A stretch of DNA of 64,000 bases from Pseudomonas sp. KU43P. GTDB taxonomy: Bacteria > Pseudomonadota > Gammaproteobacteria > Pseudomonadales > Pseudomonadaceae. The notes beneath the pieces are model-generated. The model was not told the origin of the DNA. It searched no databases and saw nothing but the letters and a program-made list of their open reading frames with translations. The translations under genes and the position numbers were made by a program. Below are positions 1 through 10,059 of this stretch, one piece after another (the first letter of the stretch is position 1; every line of letters begins with the position of its first letter). Location: the NCBI RefSeq assembly GCF_033095865.1, contig NZ_AP019365.1, positions 5,119,501-5,183,500 on the forward strand, in the 5' to 3' direction.

Positions 1-1
1 G

Positions 2-364
2 CTGATGCTCGGCAAGACCCGCGAAGAGGCCGAGACAGAGCTGCGCCAGAAGGGCCTGAACGAAGCCGATATCGCCAAGCTTGCGCCGCACAAGGTGATC
101 CCGGGTAACCGCCCGAGCAACACCCTTGTGGTCGAGCGCATCAGCCCGCGACGCCTCGGTGCACTGGTGGCGATGTATGAACACAAGGTGTTCGTGCAGA
201 GCGTGATCTGGGGTATCAATGCCTTCGACCAGTGGGGCGTGGAGCTGGGCAAGGAGCTGGGCAAAGGTGTCTACCAGCGTTTGGTGGGTAGCCTGGAAGA
301 CAGCGCCGAAGACGGCTCGACCCAAGGGCTGATCAACTACTTCCGCGGGCGTCACCGCGGTTGA
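2..364 (+). CDS. pgi: Glucose-6-phosphate isomerase, C-terminal part
   Basis: The reading frame is open from the first bases of the window, so the 5' part of the gene lies outside; about 120 C-terminal residues remain. Pgi interconverts glucose-6-phosphate and fructose-6-phosphate in the cytoplasm. The family's second signature is visible ([14 protein letters not shown]), preceded by the typical NRPSNT and YEHKVFVQ stretches, and the protein ends in a short basic tail. In pseudomonads that use the Entner-Doudoroff pathway the enzyme works mainly in the gluconeogenic or cyclic direction (family knowledge). It is followed by a perfect inverted repeat that can act as terminator, then by acs on the same strand. 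Confidence 0.95.
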   Translation: MMLGKTREEAETELRQKGLNEADIAKLAPHKVIPGNRPSNTLVVERISPRRLGALVAMYEHKVFVQSVIWGINAFDQWGVELGKELGKGVYQRLVGSLEDSAEDGSTQGLINYFRGRHRG

Positions 365-371
365 TCCTGTA

Positions 372-403
372 GGCCCAATCGCCGGCAAGCCGGCGATTGG
401 GCC
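372..403. repeat. Perfect 15-bp inverted repeat (REP-type, terminator-like)
   Basis: Two 15-bp arms (372-386 and 389-403) are exactly complementary around a 2-nt loop and contain the pseudomonad REP core GCCGGCAAGCCGGCGAT. It lies 8 nt after the pgi stop and may protect the mRNA 3' end or terminate transcription; there is no T-run. Confidence 0.75.
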
Positions 404-493
404 TCAACAGGTGGAACACCGCTCCCAGCTACACTGTCCAATCGAATAGCCGTTGCAGTCCATCGCCCAAGACAAGCGCAAGGACCACCCGCC

Positions 494-2428
494 ATGTTCG
501 ATATCCGCGACTATCCCGCAGCCTTGGCTGTCAGCCAATCTGCCGCCCTCACCACCGACGACTACCGTCGCCTCTATCGCCAATCCATCGAAGCCCCCGA
601 CAGCTTCTGGGCCGAGCAAGCCAAGCGCCTGGACTGGATCAAGCCCTGGTCAAGCGTTCAGCAGTGCGACCTGAAGACCGGCAAGGCTCGCTGGTTCGAC
701 GGTGCTCAGCTCAACGTCAGCTACAACTGCATCGACCGTCACCTGGCCCAGCGCGGCGATCAGACCGCCCTGCTGTGGGAAGGCGACGATCCCAACGATT
801 CCAAGGCCATCACCTACCGTGAACTGCACCGCCAGGTCTGCCGTCTGGCCAACGCCCTCAAGGCGCGAGGCGTCAAAAAGGGTGACCGCGTGTGCATCTA
901 CATGCCGATGATTCCCGAGGCCGCCTACGCCATGCTTGCCTGCACGCGCATCGGTGCCATCCATTCGGTGGTGTTTGGCGGCTTCTCCCCAGATGCCCTG
1001 CGTGACCGCATTCTCGATGCCGACTGCCGAACCGTGATCACCGCTGACGAAGGCGTGCGCGGCGGCAAGCGCATCCCGCTCAAGCAGAACGTCGACAAAG
1101 CCCTGGCCAGTTGCCCTGCGGTCAGCAGCGTGCTGGTGGTGCAACGCACCGGTGGCGAGGTTGCCTGGAGCGAAGGTCGAGACCTCTGGTATCACCAGGT
1201 GACCGAACACGCCGGTGACGACTGCCCGGTGGAACCGATGGAGGCCGAAGACCCGTTGTTCATCCTCTACACCTCCGGCAGCACCGGCAAACCCAAGGGC
1301 GTGCTGCACACCACTGGCGGCTACCTGCTGCAGGCGACGATGACCTTCAAGGTAGTCTTCGACTATCGCGACGGCGAGGTGTTCTGGTGCACCGCCGACG
1401 TCGGCTGGGTCACCGGCCATAGCTACATCGTCTACGGCCCACTGGCCAACGGGGCGATTTCGCTGATGTTCGAAGGTGTGCCCAACTACCCGGACACCTC
1501 GCGCTTCTGGCAGGTGGTGGACAAGCACCTGGTGAACATCTTCTACACCGCGCCCACTGCCCTGCGCGCGCTGATGCGCGAAGGTTCGGCGCCCCTGCAG
1601 AGTACTTCGCGCAAGAGCCTGCGCCTGCTTGGCAGCGTCGGCGAACCGATCAACCCAGAGGCCTGGGAATGGTACTTTGAAGCCGTCGGGCAAAAACGCT
1701 GCCCCATTGTCGACACGTGGTGGCAGACCGAAACCGGCGGCATCATGCTCACGCCGCTACCAGGCACGCAGAAGCTCAAGCCCGGCTGTGCCACCCAGCC
1801 CATGTTCGGCGTACAGCCGGTGCTGCTGGACGACAAGGGCAAGCTGATCGAAGGCCCCGGCGCCGGCCTGCTGGCGATCAAGGCCAGTTGGCCCGGGCAG
1901 ATCCGCAGTGTGTATGGCGACCACCAGCGCATGGTCGACACCTATTTCAAACCCATGCCCGGCTATTACTTCACCGGTGACGGCGCCCGCCGCGACGCCG
2001 ATGGCGACTACTGGATCACTGGGCGCATCGATGATGTGATCAACGTTTCTGGCCACCGCATCGGTACCGCCGAAGTCGAAAGCGCGCTGGTGCTTCACGA
2101 CAGTGTTGCCGAGGCTGCCGTGGTCGGTTACCCGCATGACCTGAAGGGCCAGGGCGTGTATGCCTTCGTGACCCCCATGAATGGCGTTAACCCGGACGAC
2201 GCCCTCAAGGCTGAACTGCTGGCTTTGGTGAGCAAGGAAATTGGCAGCTTCGCCAAGCCCGAACTGATCCAGTGGGCCCCGGCATTGCCCAAGACCCGCT
2301 CGGGCAAGATCATGCGGCGTATACTGCGCAAGATCGCCTGCAACGAGCTCGACAACTTGGGTGATACTTCGACCCTGGCCGACCCGAGCGTGGTCCAGGG
2401 CTTGATCGATACACGCCTCAATCAATAA
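494..2428 (+). CDS. acs: Acetyl-CoA synthetase (AMP-forming)
   Basis: This 644-residue protein has the usual length of Acs, which activates acetate to acetyl-CoA through acetyl-AMP. The ANL-superfamily motifs are in order: the nucleotide-binding loop [10 protein letters not shown] at about residues 259-268, WWQTETGG near 410, the hinge region YFTGDGA with [12 protein letters not shown] near 495-515, and [11 protein letters not shown] near 601-611. The last contains the catalytic lysine that Pat-type acetylases modify in other species. The ATG is preceded by a weak AAGGA. Pseudomonads carry two acs paralogues; I cannot tell from the sequence alone which one this is, though a position beside pgi fits the copy called acsB/acs-II in P. 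putida. Confidence 0.95.
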   Translation: MFDIRDYPAALAVSQSAALTTDDYRRLYRQSIEAPDSFWAEQAKRLDWIKPWSSVQQCDLKTGKARWFDGAQLNVSYNCIDRHLAQRGDQTALLWEGDDPNDSKAITYRELHRQVCRLANALKARGVKKGDRVCIYMPMIPEAAYAMLACTRIGAIHSVVFGGFSPDALRDRILDADCRTVITADEGVRGGKRIPLKQNVDKALASCPAVSSVLVVQRTGGEVAWSEGRDLWYHQVTEHAGDDCPVEPMEAEDPLFILYTSGSTGKPKGVLHTTGGYLLQATMTFKVVFDYRDGEVFWCTADVGWVTGHSYIVYGPLANGAISLMFEGVPNYPDTSRFWQVVDKHLVNIFYTAPTALRALMREGSAPLQSTSRKSLRLLGSVGEPINPEAWEWYFEAVGQKRCPIVDTWWQTETGGIMLTPLPGTQKLKPGCATQPMFGVQPVLLDDKGKLIEGPGAGLLAIKASWPGQIRSVYGDHQRMVDTYFKPMPGYYFTGDGARRDADGDYWITGRIDDVINVSGHRIGTAEVESALVLHDSVAEAAVVGYPHDLKGQGVYAFVTPMNGVNPDDALKAELLALVSKEIGSFAKPELIQWAPALPKTRSGKIMRRILRKIACNELDNLGDTSTLADPSVVQGLIDTRLNQ

Positions 2429-2470
2429 CTGGCAGCCAGCGTCCATGGCTGCCCTGAAGCACAGGTTGCC

Positions 2471-3340
2471 ATGGAAGCCCTACGTCGTCGCATCGAAACC
2501 CAGGTCATGAGCCTTACTGGGTTGGCCCTCGGCCAGCTCGACCTGGAGTCGCCCAAGGGCGATCCAGGCCTGTTCGGCCCGCACAGCATCAGCTGGCAGG
2601 TGCATGGCGACTTTCCGAGCATGCTGGTCGGCGGCATCGGCGCCCTGCTGCTGCAATTGCTGCACCCGTTGGCTCTGGCCGGCGTTTGGGACCACTCCAA
2701 CTTCCGTGAAGACTTGCTGGGCCGCTTGCGCCGCACCAGCCAGTTTATTTCTGGCACTACCTTCGGCTCGACTCGCGATGCCGAATGGCTGATCGACAAG
2801 GTGCGCACCATCCACCTGCAAGTCACCGGTACCGCGCCCGATGGCCGTCCCTATGCCGCCAGCGACCCCGACCTGCTGACGTGGGTGCATGTAGCCGAAG
2901 TCAGCAGCTTTCTCGCTGCCCACCTGCGTTATCGCAACCCAAGGCTCTCACCCGCCGACCAGGACGCCTATTACGCTGAAATCGCACTGATCGCCGAACG
3001 CCTCGGCGCGCGTGATGTGCCGCGTTCGTGCCAGCAAGTCGACGACTACCTGCGGCACATGCGCGCACATCTGCAATGTGATGAACGCAGCCTGGAAGTG
3101 GTCGACATCCTCCTCCAGGCCCCCGCCCCCAGCCGTCTGGCACAACCTGTAGGCAAACTGATGCTGCACGCTGGCATCGACTTGTTGCCGGCCTGGGCCA
3201 AGGCCCTGCTTGGCCTGGAGCACGGTCCGCTGCAGCGACGCATGATTCGCCTGGGGCTCGCAGGCACGGCCCCAATGCTGCGCTGGGCCATGCGCGATGG
3301 GTCTGCGCACCGCGCCAGGCGGCGCATGGGTATCGAGTGA
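2471..3340 (+). CDS. DUF2236 / MpaB-like oxygenase family protein
   Basis: A 289-residue protein with the conserved pattern of the DUF2236 family: a QLLHPLALAGVWDHS stretch near residues 60-74, then GRLRRT...TTFG, then VRTIHLQVTG and WVHVAEVSSFLAAH. The paired histidines in these segments resemble the haem-contacting positions described for the related latex-clearing and MpaB-type oxygenases. Substrate and role are unknown. It lies 42 bp after acs and 69 bp before the DUF748 gene on the same strand, so it may be co-transcribed. I see no signal peptide, so it is probably cytoplasmic. Confidence 0.75.
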   Translation: MEALRRRIETQVMSLTGLALGQLDLESPKGDPGLFGPHSISWQVHGDFPSMLVGGIGALLLQLLHPLALAGVWDHSNFREDLLGRLRRTSQFISGTTFGSTRDAEWLIDKVRTIHLQVTGTAPDGRPYAASDPDLLTWVHVAEVSSFLAAHLRYRNPRLSPADQDAYYAEIALIAERLGARDVPRSCQQVDDYLRHMRAHLQCDERSLEVVDILLQAPAPSRLAQPVGKLMLHAGIDLLPAWAKALLGLEHGPLQRRMIRLGLAGTAPMLRWAMRDGSAHRARRRMGIE

Positions 3341-3409
3341 TTGGAATTGGTCGCCCCAGCGGAACCGATTTATCGTGCCATACTCCAAGCACTCCTGCTT
3401 TGACAGACG

Positions 3410-6355
3410 ATGCGACACATGTACAAAGGATTGACTCGCGCCCTGGGCGCCGTGCTTGCCCTCGTGGCCCTCTATAGCCTGCTAGGCTTTCTGATTATCC
3501 CCGGTGTCGGCCTGCGCATCGCCAACCAGCAGTTGGCGCAGTACGCCACCGTGCCTGCGCACCTGCAGCGTATCGAATTCAACCCGTTCAGCCTGGAGCT
3601 GACCTTGTGGGGCCTGCAGATCGGCGAACCAGGCAAGGAGCAGGTCGGATTCGAACGGCTGTATACAAACCTGGCGCTCGACAGCCTGTGGAAAGGCGCC
3701 CTTAACTTGCAAGCAGTCGAGCTCGACAAGCCACGCAACGAAGTGCTGTTCGCCAAGGACGGCACGCTCAACCTGACCCAGCTATTCAAGCTGCCCGCCA
3801 GCGAATCCAAGGCCGAACAGCCGCCCAGTGATCCGTTCCCGCTGCGCATCGGCAGCATCAAGCTCAGCGGCGGTTATCTGCACTTCGCCGACCAGCGCCC
3901 GAGCGAGCCGATCGAGTTCGTCTACGACGACATGAACCTGGAGCTGAAAAACCTCAGCACACTGCCCGACGACAACGCTGACATGACCCTGGTGGCTCGC
4001 GGGCCGAACGGCGGGCGTGTGGACTGGAGCGGCACCCTCAGCTTGGCGCCGATCGCCTCGGAAGGCACCCTGAAGGTAACCGACGGCAAGATGAAGCTGT
4101 TCTGGCCCTATGTGCGCGATGCCGTGCCGTTGGTGCTGGAAGACGGCGTCTTCAACCTCGACACCCACTACAAGCTCAACCTGTCCAAGACCACCGAACT
4201 GCTACTCGACAAAACTTCACTACGTATTGCGCCGTTCGCCATCCAGGCACCGGATGGCCGCCCCCTGGCACGCCTTGCCAACCTGGAGGTAAGCGAAACC
4301 TCCATCGACCTGGCCAAGCAATTGGTCACTGTGGGTAAGGTCCGCAGCGAAAAACTGGAAACCTGGGCTGCCCTGGAAAAAGACGGCCAACTCGACTGGC
4401 AGAAGCTGTTCGCCAGCCAGCCGGCCAAGGCTACCCCCAAGGAAAAAGCCGAACCGGCCGCCGCCGAACCTACTCCTGAGGAGCAGGCTGCCAAGGAGCC
4501 GAGCAAACCATGGCAGGTGCTGTTGCAAGACGTGCAACTGCGCAATTACCAGGTGCACCTGGCCGACCGCAGCCAAAAAGAGCCGGTAGCACTGGACGTC
4601 GGCCCGCTGAACCTCGACCTGCAGGGTTACGACAGCCTCAACCAGTCGCCCTTCACCCTCAAGCTGGACACCGGCATCGGCAAACAGGGCAAACTTCAAG
4701 CCGCAGGGCAGGTGAACCTGGCGCCGGTGACGGCCAAGCTCGATGTCAGCACCCGCGATATCGACCTGCGTATCGCCCAGGCCTACCTCAGCCCGTACAT
4801 CCGCCTGGAGCTGCGCAGTGGCATGCTCGCCAGCGACCTCAAGGTCGACCTCAAGAGCACCGAGCCGCTGGCCTTCACCGTGGCCGGCAAGGCTCAGATC
4901 AACCAATTGCACACCCTCGACACCATCAAGGATCGCGACTTCGTCAAGTGGCAGCAGGTGAATGTGGGCGGGCTCTCCTACGTTCACGGTGATGCCCTGT
5001 CCATCGACAAAGTGACCCTGCTGCAGCCCTATGCGCGCTTCATCATCAACGAAGACCGCACCACCAACGTCGATGACTTGCTGATTCCGCAGCCGGCAGG
5101 CGGTAACACCTCGAGCCAGGCGAAATCACCCAGCGCGCCGGCCAGCAAGCCGCTGGGCATCCGCATTGGCCAGATCAACATCAATGAGGGCTCGGCCAAT
5201 TTCGCCGACCTCACGCTAACGCCGAACTTCGCCACCGCCGTCCAGCAGCTGAATGGCCAGATCGGTACCATCGACAACCGCAGACCCGCGCCGGCCAAGG
5301 TAGACATCAAGGGTAAGGTCGACCGTTACGCGCCGGTTACCATCAAGGGCGCATTGAACCCGTTCAACCCGTTGGCCAGCCTGGATATCGCCACCAGCTT
5401 CAAGCGCGTCGAACTGACCACCCTCACCCCCTACTCCGGCAAGTTCGCCGGTTTCCGTATTCGCAAGGGGCGCCTGAACCTCGACCTGCACTACCTGATT
5501 ACCAACGGCCAGCTCAAGGCCGAGAACAAGGTAGTGGTAGAGCAGCTGCAGCTGGGCGAGAAGGTCGACAGCCCGGATGCGGTGGACCTGCCCATCCGCT
5601 TGGCAGTCGCGCTGCTCAAGGACACCGAAGGCAAGATCTCGATCGAGCTACCGGTAACCGGCGACCTCAACAATCCGCAGTTCAGCGTCATGCCGATCGT
5701 CTGGCAGACACTGCGCAACCTGGTGTTGCGCGCGGCTCAGGCGCCATTCAAGTTTATCGGCGGGCTGATTGCCGGCGGCGGCGAGGAAGACCTCGGCAGC
5801 GTCGCTTTCGCGCCCGGCTCCAGCGAGCTCAGCGGCGATGCCCAGTCGGCTCTGGACAAGCTGGCATCGGCCCTCAAGGAGCGCCCTGAACTGCGCCTGG
5901 AAATCGAAGGTACCAGCGCACAGAGCAGCGACGGCCCGCTGATCGCCCAACAGCGTCTGGAGCGCGAGTATCAGGCCACCTGGTACAAGATCCTGCAACG
6001 CCGTGGCGACAAGGTGCCGGCCAACGCTTCGATGCTGGTGGTCGACGACAGCGACAAGCCGGCGATGCTCGAAGGCATCTACCGCAATCGGCTGAAGCAG
6101 CAGCCTCCCGGCGAATGGCAGCAGCTCAGCCGAGACGAACGTACTGCCAAGCTGCGCGAGGCGGTGATCAAATCATGGGCGGAAAGTACTGCCCTGCTGC
6201 GTACCCTGGGCCAGGAGCGGGCCAGCAGCATCAAGGATTACCTGGTCGACAAGGGCAAGCTGGAGGATGACCGGGTTTACTTCATCGATACCAGCCTGGG
6301 GCAGGCAGAAAAAGATGGTCGGGTGATTACACCGATGCATCTGGATGCCGAGTAA
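3410..6355 (+). CDS. AsmA-like DUF748 envelope protein
   Basis: This large 981-residue protein has one N-terminal transmembrane helix (about residues 12-32, rich in L/V/A and ending FLIIPGVGLR). The rest is predicted periplasmic beta-rich repeats typical of DUF748/AsmA-like proteins (ALSL, LDL and GxL repeats). An Ala/Pro/Glu-rich linker sits at about residues 335-362 (EPAAAEPTPEEQAAKEP). The C-terminal ~170 residues contain SVAFAPGSSELSGDAQSALDKLA, cut here as the OmpA-like signature FAPGSSEL and DAQSALDKLA, which may bind peptidoglycan. AsmA-like proteins are linked to lipid transport and outer-membrane homeostasis in other bacteria; the role here is inference. Two in-frame ATGs (3410, 3419) are possible starts and neither has a strong ribosome-binding site. 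Confidence 0.8.
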   Translation: MRHMYKGLTRALGAVLALVALYSLLGFLIIPGVGLRIANQQLAQYATVPAHLQRIEFNPFSLELTLWGLQIGEPGKEQVGFERLYTNLALDSLWKGALNLQAVELDKPRNEVLFAKDGTLNLTQLFKLPASESKAEQPPSDPFPLRIGSIKLSGGYLHFADQRPSEPIEFVYDDMNLELKNLSTLPDDNADMTLVARGPNGGRVDWSGTLSLAPIASEGTLKVTDGKMKLFWPYVRDAVPLVLEDGVFNLDTHYKLNLSKTTELLLDKTSLRIAPFAIQAPDGRPLARLANLEVSETSIDLAKQLVTVGKVRSEKLETWAALEKDGQLDWQKLFASQPAKATPKEKAEPAAAEPTPEEQAAKEPSKPWQVLLQDVQLRNYQVHLADRSQKEPVALDVGPLNLDLQGYDSLNQSPFTLKLDTGIGKQGKLQAAGQVNLAPVTAKLDVSTRDIDLRIAQAYLSPYIRLELRSGMLASDLKVDLKSTEPLAFTVAGKAQINQLHTLDTIKDRDFVKWQQVNVGGLSYVHGDALSIDKVTLLQPYARFIINEDRTTNVDDLLIPQPAGGNTSSQAKSPSAPASKPLGIRIGQININEGSANFADLTLTPNFATAVQQLNGQIGTIDNRRPAPAKVDIKGKVDRYAPVTIKGALNPFNPLASLDIATSFKRVELTTLTPYSGKFAGFRIRKGRLNLDLHYLITNGQLKAENKVVVEQLQLGEKVDSPDAVDLPIRLAVALLKDTEGKISIELPVTGDLNNPQFSVMPIVWQTLRNLVLRAAQAPFKFIGGLIAGGGEEDLGSVAFAPGSSELSGDAQSALDKLASALKERPELRLEIEGTSAQSSDGPLIAQQRLEREYQATWYKILQRRGDKVPANASMLVVDDSDKPAMLEGIYRNRLKQQPPGEWQQLSRDERTAKLREAVIKSWAESTALLRTLGQERASSIKDYLVDKGKLEDDRVYFIDTSLGQAEKDGRVITPMHLDAE

Positions 6356-6372
6356 AACCGGTCGTCTGCATC

Positions 6373-6467
6373 GGCCCTATCGCCGGCAAGCCGGCTCCTA
6401 CAGGGTGATCACTATCCTTGAGTTCAGTGGTGTGCCTGTGGGGAGCCGGCTTGCCGGCGATAGGGCC
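6373..6467. repeat. Inverted pair of REP elements
   Basis: Two copies of the GCCGGC-TTGCCGGCGATAGGGCC palindrome (6373-6399 and 6442-6467) face each other about 42 nt apart and can fold into one long stem. They sit between the convergent DUF748 and VOC genes, where they may stop or protect both transcripts. Confidence 0.85.
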
Positions 6468-6486
6468 GCCCGGCTCGGCGACAGTC

Positions 6487-6900
6487 TCAGACCAACCGCT
6501 GCCCCGAAACCGCCGGATGATAAAGCGGCTGCACCTTGTTCCCTGCTGGGTCGAGCAGATGGAAGCTGCGCGCCCCGTCGCCATGGTTGAAAGGCCGATC
6601 GAGCAGCGTCACCCCATGGGCCTTGAAGTACTGATACCACGCCTCCAGCTCCTCGACGCTGTCGACGATGAAGCCATAGTGATCGAGGGTCTGCAGCCCA
6701 TTGGCCGCCCCTGCTCCACGCCCCAGTGAGAGGTTGTCGTTGCCGCAGGTGAGGTACACCAGATCCTCGTTGGCCCGGTTCAACACCTCCATGCCCAGCA
6801 CATCGACATAGAAGCGCTCGCACTCCTCAAGGTTCGGCACCAGCAAGGCAATATGACGCAGGCCATTCAAGCGACCAGGGCGTGCAGGTAATTCAGACAT
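6487..6900 (-). CDS. VOC-family (glyoxalase/bleomycin-resistance fold) protein
   Basis: A 137-residue single-domain VOC protein. The first beta-alpha module has LRHIALLVPNLEECERFYVDVLGME; read in pieces, RHIALLV supplies the first metal-ligand histidine (about residue 16) and FYVDVLGM is the family signature. The second half has LDHYGFIVDSVEEL (second histidine) and ends DPAGNKVQ. The last metal ligand in most VOC enzymes is Glu in GNxxE; here the position is Gln, so metal use is uncertain. It is divergent from the antibiotic-biosynthesis-monooxygenase gene at 6961 with a 60-bp shared promoter region. Substrate unknown. Confidence 0.8.
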   Translation of the reverse strand: MSELPARPGRLNGLRHIALLVPNLEECERFYVDVLGMEVLNRANEDLVYLTCGNDNLSLGRGAGAANGLQTLDHYGFIVDSVEELEAWYQYFKAHGVTLLDRPFNHGDGARSFHLLDPAGNKVQPLYHPAVSGQRLV

Positions 6901-6916
6901 TGGCGCGGCTCCATTT

Positions 6917-6926
6917 TTGTATACAA
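6917..6926. promoter_or_regulatory. Palindromic operator candidate between divergent genes
   Basis: The perfect 10-bp palindrome TTGTATACAA lies in the 60-bp gap between the VOC and ABM-family genes. It resembles the half-sites used by FCD-type GntR regulators. No such regulator gene is adjacent, so the binding protein is unknown. Confidence 0.4.
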
Positions 6927-6960
6927 TTCATATCTGAATTTAAAACAAAAGGAGCGTCTT

Positions 6961-7263
6961 GTGTACAGCCTGTTCATCAAGACTCGCGTAAAACCTGGCT
7001 GCGCTGAAGCCTTCCTGGCGGCAATCAATCTCAACGCCGCTGCCTCGGTGGCTACCGAACCTGGTTGCCTGGTGTTCGATGTATCCCAAGACCGGATCGA
7101 CCCCGATGTCATCTATCTGTACGAGATCTACCAGGACGACGAGGCCTACGAAGCGCATACCCGCACAGCGCACTTTCGCGACAGCCGCCCATTGGTCGAG
7201 CCGCTGGTGCTTGAACAAGAATGCTTCGAAAGCGACGTGATCGCGCGTAACCCTGTGAACTGA
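6961..7263 (+). CDS. Antibiotic biosynthesis monooxygenase (ABM) domain protein
   Basis: A 100-residue dimeric alpha-beta barrel protein of the ABM/LsrG type. Typical features are YSLFIKTRVKPGCAEAFL at the start, EPGCLVFDVSQD in the middle and YEIYQDDEAYEAHTRTAHF near the end, with the histidine pair HTRTAHF. Such small proteins catalyse cofactor-free oxygenation or degrade small metabolites such as phospho-AI-2; the substrate here is unknown. The start codon is GTG, chosen because AAGGAG stands 8 nt upstream. It is divergent from the VOC gene and ends in a strong hairpin at 7273. Confidence 0.8.
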   Translation: MYSLFIKTRVKPGCAEAFLAAINLNAAASVATEPGCLVFDVSQDRIDPDVIYLYEIYQDDEAYEAHTRTAHFRDSRPLVEPLVLEQECFESDVIARNPVN

Positions 7264-7272
7264 GCTGCAATG

Positions 7273-7299
7273 AAAAGCCCCGGCCGAGGCCGGGGCTTT
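7273..7299. terminator. Bidirectional rho-independent terminator
   Basis: A GC-rich stem (AGCCCCGGCC / GGCCGGGGCT) is flanked by A-tract and T-tract, so it can stop both the ABM gene (+) and the convergent BON-domain gene (-). Confidence 0.85.
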
Positions 7300-7340
7300 G
7301 GGTGAAAATGGCCAAATCCTTTTGGCCGACGGGACATTCC

Positions 7341-7691
7341 TTATTCGGCTTTCAGGCCGTCAGCCGAAACGGCCTTCACGCCATCGATCTTCTTGGTAAT
7401 GGCAATTGCCATCTCTTTCTGCGATTCGGTAACCGCAGTGGTCGACGAGAGCGAAACCACACCTTTGTTGGTCTCGACCTTGATGTCAGAGCCCGGGATG
7501 CCTTTCTCGGTCATCAGGTCCGATTTGACCTTGGTGGTGATCCAAGTATCGGAGGTAGCTTCCTTGGCTTTGGTCACCTCACCGGCCGCCAGCGTCATTG
7601 GGGCCTGGGTGGACTGCTGGGCAAAAGCCGCGTTAGCCATGGTCAGGGTCAGAGCGGTAGCAGTAGCGGCAGCAATGGCGAACTTCTTCAT
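7341..7691 (-). CDS. BON-domain periplasmic protein
   Basis: A 116-residue protein with a clear signal peptide (MKKFAIAAATATALTLTMA, cleavage expected after AFA at residue 24). One BON domain covers about residues 47-116: DTWITTKVKSDLMTEKGI, then IKVETNKGVVSLSS and the typical AIAITKKIDGVKAV. BON domains bind phospholipid surfaces, and OsmY/DolP-type proteins work in envelope stress; a similar periplasmic role is inferred. The start is the ATG at 7691 with AGGAGT upstream. A much longer in-frame reading upstream is not a credible N-terminus because it lacks signal-like sequence. Confidence 0.85.
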   Translation of the reverse strand: MKKFAIAAATATALTLTMANAAFAQQSTQAPMTLAAGEVTKAKEATSDTWITTKVKSDLMTEKGIPGSDIKVETNKGVVSLSSTTAVTESQKEMAIAITKKIDGVKAVSADGLKAE

Positions 7692-7908
7692 GTGGGTCAC
7701 TCCTGTTTTTTGAAAGGTCTGCGCCGTATGTCCTGGCGGCAGGTATGAAGGTAGTTGCACGCCCTGTGCCAGCTTTTCCGCTTCGCTTGTTTCCTTATAA
7801 ATCAATAACTTACACAAAAAGCGCGAAGCCCCCGATCGTGCATTTTGCAAGCAGGCGGGTAAATGTGCATGCAAGATGCAAGTGCGCAAAAGGTTCCCAC
7901 GCCCCCAT
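7692..7908. other. Intergenic region upstream of the BON-domain gene
   Basis: This gap of about 217 bp between the BON gene and the pnp terminator should hold the BON promoter on the minus strand. It is more AT-rich than its flanks (for example 7790-7820). I see no gene or strong repeat in it. Confidence 0.5.
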
Positions 7909-7934
7909 AAAAAAAGGGCCCCAAAGGGCCCTTT
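7909..7934 (-). terminator. pnp terminator
   Basis: On the minus strand AAAGGGCCC-TTT-GGGGCCCTTTTTTT forms a GC stem followed by a T-run, about 20 nt past the pnp stop codon. Confidence 0.85.
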
Positions 7935-7953
7935 CTCAGTGCATGTCAGTCGC

Positions 7954-10059
7954 TTACACGCCGGAAGCCTTGGCTGCGGCAACGTCTTTGATCGACAGCT
8001 TGATACGGCCGCGGTTGTCCACGTCCAGTACCAGTACTTCAACTTCCTGACCTTCTTTCAGAACGTCGGTCACCTTCTCCACGCGCGCATCGCTGAGCAT
8101 GGAGATGTGTACCAGGCCGTCTTTGCCCGGCAGGATGTTCACGAAGGCGCCAAAGTCGACGATACGCTCGACCTTGCCAACGTAGATCTTGCCGATTTCG
8201 GCTTCGGCAGTAATGCCCAGGACGCGCTGGCGAGCTGCCTCGGCCGCTTCCTTGGTTTCGCCGAAGATCTTGATCGAGCCATCGTCTTCGATGTCGATCG
8301 AGGCCTTGGTTTCTTCGCAGATGGCGCGGATGGTGGCGCCGCCTTTACCGATGACGTCACGGATCTTGTCGGTGTCGATCTTCATCGCGATCATGGTCGG
8401 CGCGTTGGCCGACAGCTCGGTGCGCGATTGGGCGATGATCTGGTTCATCTGGCCGAGGATGTTCAGGCGCGCTTCCAGGGCCTGGCCCAGGGCGATTTCC
8501 ATGATCTCTTCGGTGATGCCGTTGATCTTGATGTCCATCTGCAGCGCGGTGACGCCTTTGGCGGTACCGGCTACCTTGAAGTCCATGTCGCCCAGGTGGT
8601 CTTCGTCACCCAGGATGTCGGTCAGGACCGCGAACTTCTCGCCTTCCTTGACCAGACCCATGGCGATACCGGCAACCGGCGCTTTCATTGGTACACCGGC
8701 GTCCATCAGAGCCAGGGAAGCACCGCAGACCGAAGCCATGGAGCTGGAACCGTTGGACTCGGTGATTTCCGATACAACGCGGATGGTGTATGGGAACACA
8801 TCAGCGGCTGGCAGCATGGCCTGAACCGAACGACGAGCCAGGCGACCGTGACCGATTTCACGACGGCCAGCGCCACCCATACGACCACATTCGCCTACCG
8901 AGAACGGTGGGAAGTTGTAGTGCAGCATGAACGGGTCTTTCTTCTCGCCTTCGAGGGTGTCCAGCAGCTGGGCGTCACGGGCAGTACCCAAGGTCGCGAC
9001 GACCAGGGCCTGGGTTTCGCCACGGGTGAACAGGGCCGAACCGTGGGTCTTCGGCAGCACGCCGACTTCGATGTTCAGCGGACGAACGGTCTTGGTGTCA
9101 CGACCATCGATACGCGGCTTGCCGTTGACGATGTTCTCGCGAACGGTGCGGTATTCGATTTCGCCGAAGATGTCTTTGACTTCGGAAGCAGAAGGCTGGC
9201 CTTCTTCACCGGAGAACTTGGCGACCGCCTGGTCGCGCAGCTCGCCCAGGCGCGCGTAACGGTCGGCCTTGACGGTGATGGTGTAGCCCTGGGAAACCGC
9301 TTCGCCGAATTCAGCGCGGATGGCGTTGAACAGCTCGGTGTTGGCAGTAGCCGGTTTCCAATCCCAGGTCGGCTTGCCCGCTTCTGCAGCCAGCTCTTTG
9401 ACAGCCTGGATGACCGACTGGAATTCATCGTGGGCGAACAGTACGGCGCCCAGCATCTGGTCTTCGGTCAGCTCTTGGGCTTCCGATTCAACCATCAGCA
9501 CAGCAGATTCGGTACCGGCAACGACCATGTCCAGGCTCGAAGCCTGCAGCTGTTCGTAGGTCGGGTTCAGCAGGTAGCCGGTGCTCTCGTGGAAGGCAAC
9601 GCGGGCAGCGCCGATCGGGCCTTCGAACGGAATGCCGGAGATGGCCAGGGCAGCCGAGGTACCGATCATCGCAGCGATGTCCGGATCGGTCTTCTTGCTG
9701 GTGGAAACCACGGTGCAGACGACCTGGACTTCGTTCATGAAGCCTTCAGGGAACAGCGGGCGGATCGGACGGTCGATCAGGCGCGAGGTCAGGGTCTCTT
9801 TCTCGGAAGGACGGCCTTCACGCTTGAAGAAACCACCTGGGATCTTGCCCGCAGCGTAGGTCTTTTCCTGGTAGTGGACAGACAGCGGGAAGAAGCCCTT
9901 GCCTGGGTCAGCCTGCTTGGCGCCGACCACGGTCACCAGCACGGTAACGTCGTTGTCGACGGTCACCAGCACGGCGCCGGTCGCCTGACGGGCGATGCGG
10001 CCCGTTTCGAGAGTAACGGTCGATTGACCGAACTGGAATTTCTTGATTACCGGGTTCAC
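7954..10059 (-). CDS. pnp: Polynucleotide phosphorylase
   Basis: This 701-residue protein matches PNPase throughout. Two RNase PH-like domains are seen, the first with [12 protein letters not shown] and [13 protein letters not shown], the second with RTETQAL-type [13 protein letters not shown] and [14 protein letters not shown] domain follows ([16 protein letters not shown], about residues 562-577) and then an S1 domain ([19 protein letters not shown]) near 630-648. PNPase degrades RNA 3'-5' by phosphorolysis and joins RNase E in the degradosome. The start is GTG with AGGTAGGA upstream. It follows rpsO as in most gamma-proteobacteria, and the leader between them carries hairpins typical of RNase III-dependent autoregulation. 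Confidence 0.97.
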   Translation of the reverse strand: MNPVIKKFQFGQSTVTLETGRIARQATGAVLVTVDNDVTVLVTVVGAKQADPGKGFFPLSVHYQEKTYAAGKIPGGFFKREGRPSEKETLTSRLIDRPIRPLFPEGFMNEVQVVCTVVSTSKKTDPDIAAMIGTSAALAISGIPFEGPIGAARVAFHESTGYLLNPTYEQLQASSLDMVVAGTESAVLMVESEAQELTEDQMLGAVLFAHDEFQSVIQAVKELAAEAGKPTWDWKPATANTELFNAIRAEFGEAVSQGYTITVKADRYARLGELRDQAVAKFSGEEGQPSASEVKDIFGEIEYRTVRENIVNGKPRIDGRDTKTVRPLNIEVGVLPKTHGSALFTRGETQALVVATLGTARDAQLLDTLEGEKKDPFMLHYNFPPFSVGECGRMGGAGRREIGHGRLARRSVQAMLPAADVFPYTIRVVSEITESNGSSSMASVCGASLALMDAGVPMKAPVAGIAMGLVKEGEKFAVLTDILGDEDHLGDMDFKVAGTAKGVTALQMDIKINGITEEIMEIALGQALEARLNILGQMNQIIAQSRTELSANAPTMIAMKIDTDKIRDVIGKGGATIRAICEETKASIDIEDDGSIKIFGETKEAAEAARQRVLGITAEAEIGKIYVGKVERIVDFGAFVNILPGKDGLVHISMLSDARVEKVTDVLKEGQEVEVLVLDVDNRGRIKLSIKDVAAAKASGV

